From contig JBHASY010000040.1 of the NCBI GenBank assembly GCA_041831635.1, positions 1-9,626 on the forward strand: a stretch of DNA of 9,626 nt, given 5' to 3'. The stretch is from Acetoanaerobium sp041831635. Its GTDB lineage: Bacteria > Bacillota > Clostridia > Peptostreptococcales > Filifactoraceae. Shown here one piece after another: positions 6,935 to 9,626 of the stretch. The first letter of the stretch is position 1, and each line of letters starts with the position of its first letter. The notes below the pieces were generated by a model. The model made no database searches. It was not told the DNA's origin and saw only the letters and a list, made by a program, of their open reading frames with translations. Position numbers and translations under genes: made by a program.

Positions 6935-7093
6935 TTACTCAGCATCAAATTGGTCTTTACCTACTCCACAAAGCGGACATACCCAGTCCTCAGGAACATT
7001 CTCAAAAGATGTACCCGGGTTCACGTTGTTATCAGGATCTCCTACCTCAGGGTCATAGACATAACCACAAACCGTACATACATACTTTGTCAT
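6935..7093 (-). CDS. Rubredoxin
   Basis: This 52-residue one-iron electron carrier is the standard size for clostridial rubredoxin. Four cysteines that bind the Fe(SCys)4 centre appear as CTVCG (6-10) and CPLCG (39-43), in the family contexts YVCTVCGYVYDPEVGDP and EDWVCPLCGVGKDQF. In anaerobes rubredoxin passes electrons to oxygen- and peroxide-reducing proteins such as rubrerythrin, or to flavoproteins; no partner gene is in the window. The ATG follows AAAGGAGG at the correct distance, so the start is firm. The gene has its own promoter, a leader of about 75 bases with a small hairpin, and a strong terminator, so it is probably transcribed alone. Confidence 0.98.
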   Translation of the reverse strand: MTKYVCTVCGYVYDPEVGDPDNNVNPGTSFENVPEDWVCPLCGVGKDQFDAE

Positions 7094-7141
7094 AAAGCAA
7101 CCTCCTTTAAAGTAATTTTATAAATACAGTACTCTATTTAC

Positions 7142-7156
7142 CCACTATAATAGTGG
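7142..7156. repeat. Inverted repeat in the rubredoxin leader
   Basis: CCACTAT (7142-7148) and ATAGTGG (7150-7156) form a perfect inverted repeat around one base; as RNA this gives a six-pair stem with a three-base loop. It lies between the predicted transcription start and the ribosome site, about 50 bases before the start codon. It could be a repressor site or an RNA-stabilising hairpin; no T-run follows. Confidence 0.5.
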
Positions 7157-7176
7157 CCAAACATTCTACCCCCCTA

Positions 7177-7205
7177 ATTATATATGTTTATTTATAATAA
7201 TTCAA
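7177..7205 (-). promoter_or_regulatory. Promoter of the rubredoxin gene
   Basis: On the minus strand TTGAAT (7205-7200) and a perfect TATAAT (7182-7177) are separated by 17 bases, just after the spoVS stop codon. The predicted start falls in or beside a run of six G (7173-7168). Confidence 0.72.
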
Positions 7206-7212
7206 TTTTATA

Positions 7213-7473
7213 TTATCTGTGTTCAATAATCAGCTTTATTGCTGTCCTTTCTTCTCCATCGATAGCTACATCTGTAAATGCCGGTATGCAGATCAAATCC
7301 AAACCGCTAGGCGCAACAAAGCCTCTTGCAATAGCTATAGATTTGATAGCTTGATTAAGTGCTCCTGCTCCAATAGCTTGTATCTCTGCCGAATTTTTTT
7401 CTCTTAATACTCCTGCCAACGCCCCTGCTACAGAATTCGGATTTGATTTTGAAGAAACTTTTAGAATTTCCAT
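7213..7473 (-). CDS. spoVS: Stage V sporulation protein S family protein
   Basis: This 86-residue protein matches the small, highly conserved SpoVS (Alba-like fold) family along its length: MEILKVSSKSNPNSVAGALA, then EIQAIGAGALNQAIKSIAIA and a C-terminal IPAFTDVAIDGEERTAIKL. In Bacillus subtilis SpoVS is needed for late spore development; family members also occur in species not known to sporulate, so its presence does not by itself prove sporulation. The fold suggests nucleic-acid binding, but the biochemical role is not settled. The ATG has an AAAGGAGGT site (7479-7487) and is the natural family start. It seems to be its own unit; no terminator is visible before the rubredoxin promoter. Confidence 0.96.
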   Translation of the reverse strand: MEILKVSSKSNPNSVAGALAGVLREKNSAEIQAIGAGALNQAIKSIAIARGFVAPSGLDLICIPAFTDVAIDGEERTAIKLIIEHR

Positions 7474-7499
7474 ACTAGACCTCCTTTGTTACAAACTTT

Positions 7500-7505
7500 A
7501 TTATA
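7500..7505 (-). promoter_or_regulatory. Candidate -10 box of spoVS
   Basis: A perfect TATAAT on the minus strand would start transcription about 20 bases before the spoVS ATG, just upstream of its ribosome site. A TG lies two bases before it, but no acceptable -35 is seen at 15-19 bases, and I could not place a sigma-H type promoter with confidence. Confidence 0.4.
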
Positions 7506-7650
7506 TACACTAACCTTAGCCATAGCTACTTTATACCCAAATTTATCCAGTTTCTAACATTTTTATTCCAACCTCAACTTCCCATCTATAATAATTTTTT
7601 TAATATACCATAAAAAACTCTGATGTGAAAAATAAATTCAAATATTAAAT

Positions 7651-7684
7651 AAAACTTGATATTCCTCTTTTCTTATCAAGTTTT
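7651..7684. terminator. Perfect 11-bp hairpin, second terminator or bidirectional element
   Basis: AAAACTTGATA (7651-7661) and TATCAAGTTTT (7674-7684) are perfect inverted copies around a 12-base loop, flanked by A- and T-tracts so that either strand ends its stem in TTTT. It sits six bases beyond the cheR terminator in the direction of transcription and may act as a backup terminator. The stem is AT-rich. Confidence 0.55.
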
Positions 7685-7689
7685 CACAC

Positions 7690-7718
7690 AAAAAAACCAC
7701 ATAGCTTAAGCTACATGG
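7690..7718 (-). terminator. Terminator overlapping the cheR stop codon
   Basis: Minus-strand CCATGTAGCTT (7718-7708) folds back on AAGCTATGTGG (7707-7697) with two G-U pairs, leaving a tight TTAA loop, and seven T follow. The left arm contains the last cheR codon and its TAG, so ribosomes finishing cheR would cover the hairpin. Confidence 0.85.
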
Positions 7719-8487
7719 ATTTTGTATAAAAGAACGTTTTTATAGCTTTCAAATTATATTTTTGTGGTCCTATAATCTGCTCAGTACTACCAACAAACAG
7801 AATTCCATCAGGATTTAAAGCCTTACTAAAGTTAGCATAAATTTCAGCTTTAGCCTCCTCTGTAAAATAAATGAGAACATTTCTACAAACTATAAGGTCA
7901 TATCCCTCTGTATACTTGTCTTTTAGCAAATTATGTTGTTTAAAATTAACGCATTTTTTTATTTCATCACTTATACGATAGGTTTTATCGGTTACTTTTG
8001 TAAAATACTTGCTAACCATAGCCGACGGAACATTTTTCAGGCTGCTCTCAGCATAAATTCCCGTCTGAGCCTTAGCCATAGCCTCTTTGTCGATGTCTGT
8101 AGCTGCAATACTAATCTTAGATAAGGGCAAATGTTGACTGAGTATCATAGTAATAGTATATGGTTCTTCTCCCGTAGAACAGGCCGCACTCCAAATTTTT
8201 ATATTCCCTTTTTTCTTAAGAAGTGTAGGAAAAATCTCAGTATCTACAATTTTCCACTGATCGGGATTTCTATAAAATTCAGATACGTTAATAGTCATAT
8301 GATTTATAAACTCTTTAAATAAATCCGAATTTTTATCTATGGCGGCAAAGTATAAATTTAAATCAGAAAATCCATTTCTATTAGCTAAAGATTCAATTCT
8401 TCTTTTCATCTGCTTTTCTTTATATAGGCTTAAATCTATTCCCGTTTTCTTTAAGATTTTATCTTTAAAAGATTCATATTGCGACAT
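7711..8487 (-). CDS. cheR: CheR-type chemoreceptor glutamate methyltransferase
   Basis: This enzyme transfers methyl groups from S-adenosylmethionine to glutamates on chemoreceptors, setting adaptation in chemotaxis. In 258 residues (normal length) it has the N-terminal helical domain (about 1-65) with KRRIESL at 28-34, then the conserved TINVSEFYRNP (65-75), the SAM-binding WSAACSTGEEPYT (99-111), TDID (130-133), HNLL (185-188) and DLIVCRNVLIYF (197-208), ending in GSTE near 233. The ATG is four bases after the S1 stop, and its AAGGAG site (8495-8500) lies in the last two sense codons of the S1 gene, implying coupling. No other chemotaxis gene (cheB, cheA, receptor) is beside it. No extra TPR or receiver domain is fused. 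It ends in a hairpin that includes its stop codon. Confidence 0.96.
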   Translation of the reverse strand: MSQYESFKDKILKKTGIDLSLYKEKQMKRRIESLANRNGFSDLNLYFAAIDKNSDLFKEFINHMTINVSEFYRNPDQWKIVDTEIFPTLLKKKGNIKIWSAACSTGEEPYTITMILSQHLPLSKISIAATDIDKEAMAKAQTGIYAESSLKNVPSAMVSKYFTKVTDKTYRISDEIKKCVNFKQHNLLKDKYTEGYDLIVCRNVLIYFTEEAKAEIYANFSKALNPDGILFVGSTEQIIGPQKYNLKAIKTFFYTKSM

Positions 8488-8491
8488 AATA

Positions 8492-9583
8492 CTACTCCTT
8501 TTCAGCTGACTCTTCTTCTGAAACTTCCTGCTTTTCTTCTTCTTTTTCTTCCAAGATTAGACTAAGCTCTATTTTTTTACTTTCTTGCTCTATGCTGATA
8601 ATTTTAACTTCTAATTTTTGTCCAACTTTCAGAACTTCATTAGGATTTTTTATGAAGTCGGAAGATAAGTTCGAAATATGAACAAATCCATCTACTGTAG
8701 GACGCAAATTGATAAAAGCTCCATACTCCTTGATATTCTTGACCTCTCCACCTACGATATCTCCTACCTTATGCTCAGATATAAACACATCCCATGGATG
8801 TTCAGAAAGAGATTTTATACTAAGCGACAATCTCTCTGACTCAGGAGTAAAGCTGATAACCTGAACGCTTATCTTATCTCCTATTTTATATTGTTCTTTA
8901 ATTTTTTCGCTTCTATCCCATGAAATTTCACTGATATGAACGAGTCCCGTAAAGCCTCCGATATCTACAAATATTCCATAATCTTTGATATCTTTGATTA
9001 TTCCCTCAAAAACTTCGCCTTCTTTTATCTTTTCGATGACCTCAGTTTTAAGAGTCTCTTGTTGTTTTAAAAGAATATTTTTTCTTGAGAAAATAAGTCT
9101 TCTCTTCTTAGGGTCGATATCTATGATTTCAACCTCGAAAACCTTTCCCAGATAACTTTTTAGCACATCTTCACCAATAAATTTAAGTTCTATATGGCTA
9201 AGTGGCATAAATCCCCTAAGTGCAGTTTTGTACACGCAAATCAGACCTTTAGCATTAAACTCTACAGCCTTAACTTCCAACACATCTCCGACTTTAACTT
9301 CTTCCCATATCTTAAACTCATCCACTCTTTTCTTGGATAACAGAATGTCCCCTGTGTTTTTATCAATTTTAACTACTTGAACCTCTATCTCATCTCCGAC
9401 CTTTATAGTCTCACTGTCTGTTATTTGATCTTTCGGAAGAATTCCGTCAGTCTTATAACTCAAATCTATATAGAAGGAATCATTTTTTTCTATCATCACT
9501 CTTCCTTTTACTATACTTCCTTTGTAAACCTCTTGATAATTTTGTTCCTCTTCCAATAATAGCTTTTCCATTTCGCTACTCAT
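8492..9583 (-). CDS. rpsA: S1-domain RNA-binding protein (ribosomal protein S1 homologue, four repeats)
   Basis: This is a 363-residue protein of four S1 (OB-fold) RNA-binding repeats at about 21-86, 98-168, 188-258 and 272-343, followed by an acidic E/K-rich tail (344-363). Repeats 3 and 4 are the most canonical (DYGIFVDIGGFTGLVHISEISW and EYGAFINLRPTVDGFVHIS, written here in part); repeats 1 and 2 are divergent, as in Firmicute S1 homologues. It probably binds mRNA in or near the ribosome, although in low-GC Gram-positives S1 homologues are often dispensable. I chose ATG at 9583-9581: AAGGAG (9593-9598) lies nine bases upstream. A TTG three codons earlier (9592) touches the ribosome site and cannot be the start. 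It heads a two-gene unit with cheR. In many Clostridia S1 repeats are fused to IspH; here the protein is free-standing. Confidence 0.93.
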   Translation of the reverse strand: MSSEMEKLLLEEEQNYQEVYKGSIVKGRVMIEKNDSFYIDLSYKTDGILPKDQITDSETIKVGDEIEVQVVKIDKNTGDILLSKKRVDEFKIWEEVKVGDVLEVKAVEFNAKGLICVYKTALRGFMPLSHIELKFIGEDVLKSYLGKVFEVEIIDIDPKKRRLIFSRKNILLKQQETLKTEVIEKIKEGEVFEGIIKDIKDYGIFVDIGGFTGLVHISEISWDRSEKIKEQYKIGDKISVQVISFTPESERLSLSIKSLSEHPWDVFISEHKVGDIVGGEVKNIKEYGAFINLRPTVDGFVHISNLSSDFIKNPNEVLKVGQKLEVKIISIEQESKKIELSLILEEKEEEKQEVSEEESAEKE

Positions 9584-9592
9584 CAAATCCAA

Positions 9593-9598
9593 CTCCTT
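9593..9598 (-). promoter_or_regulatory. Ribosome binding site that fixes the S1 start
   Basis: AAGGAG on the minus strand sits nine bases before ATG (9583) and zero bases before the in-frame TTG (9592), which rules out the longer reading. No promoter can be judged because the window ends 28 bases further on. Confidence 0.85.
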
Positions 9599-9626
9599 AA
9601 AATTTATTTTGTGAACACAATAAGAA

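Noticed and set aside
9584..9592. Longer S1 protein beginning at TTG 9592
   Set aside because: The TTG directly abuts the AAGGAG ribosome site, leaving no spacer; ATG at 9583 has nine bases and is the better start.
9609..9620. Palindrome TTGTG/CACAA upstream of the S1 gene as an operator
   Set aside because: Five-base arms in AT-rich DNA at the window edge are easily chance, and the upstream context is missing.
1..9626. CRISPR array, tRNA, rRNA or a defence system
   Set aside because: No regularly spaced repeats, no tRNA-like cloverleaf and no nuclease, toxin-antitoxin or phage-related gene was seen on either strand.

Overview
The window is AT-rich DNA from a low-GC Gram-positive bacterium. 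Strong AGGAGG-type ribosome sites, CUT1 sugar-transport genes with MsmX-type ATPase, a SpoVS protein, a small clostridial-type rubredoxin and a chemotaxis methyltransferase together suggest an anaerobic, probably motile member of the Clostridia or Tissierellia. A Peptostreptococcaceae-like organism would fit, but the exact taxon cannot be read from this window. Every convincing gene lies on the minus strand, so transcription runs from high to low coordinates.

Reading in the direction of transcription: (1) 9583-7711 holds a two-gene unit, a four-domain S1 RNA-binding protein followed by a CheR methyltransferase, whose ribosome site lies in the last S1 codons; it ends in a terminator hairpin that contains the cheR stop codon. 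(2) 7473-7213 is spoVS, and 7093-6935 is rubredoxin with its own promoter, a hairpin in its leader and a strong terminator. (3) 6792-6310 is a small membrane-anchored TPR protein of unknown role. (4) 6309-5823 is a gene-free stretch of about 490 bases containing a broken open frame, inverted repeats, a candidate promoter and a textbook CcpA-type cre site. (5) 5809-1 is an alpha-glucan uptake and processing operon: lipoprotein solute-binding protein, a terminator-like hairpin, two permeases, 4-alpha-glucanotransferase (MalQ), the ATPase, and the first 14 codons of another gene that runs off the window.

The operon makes functional sense. The lipoprotein captures a malto-oligosaccharide (inferred from malQ), two permeases and the ATPase import it, and MalQ disproportionates the chains in the cytoplasm. 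The cre site implies carbon catabolite control. The hairpin after the binding-protein gene probably makes that protein more abundant than the permeases. I found no CRISPR array, tRNA, rRNA, intact insertion sequence or phage gene, and no clear new multi-gene system. The least explained sequence is the 5.8-6.3 kb stretch.
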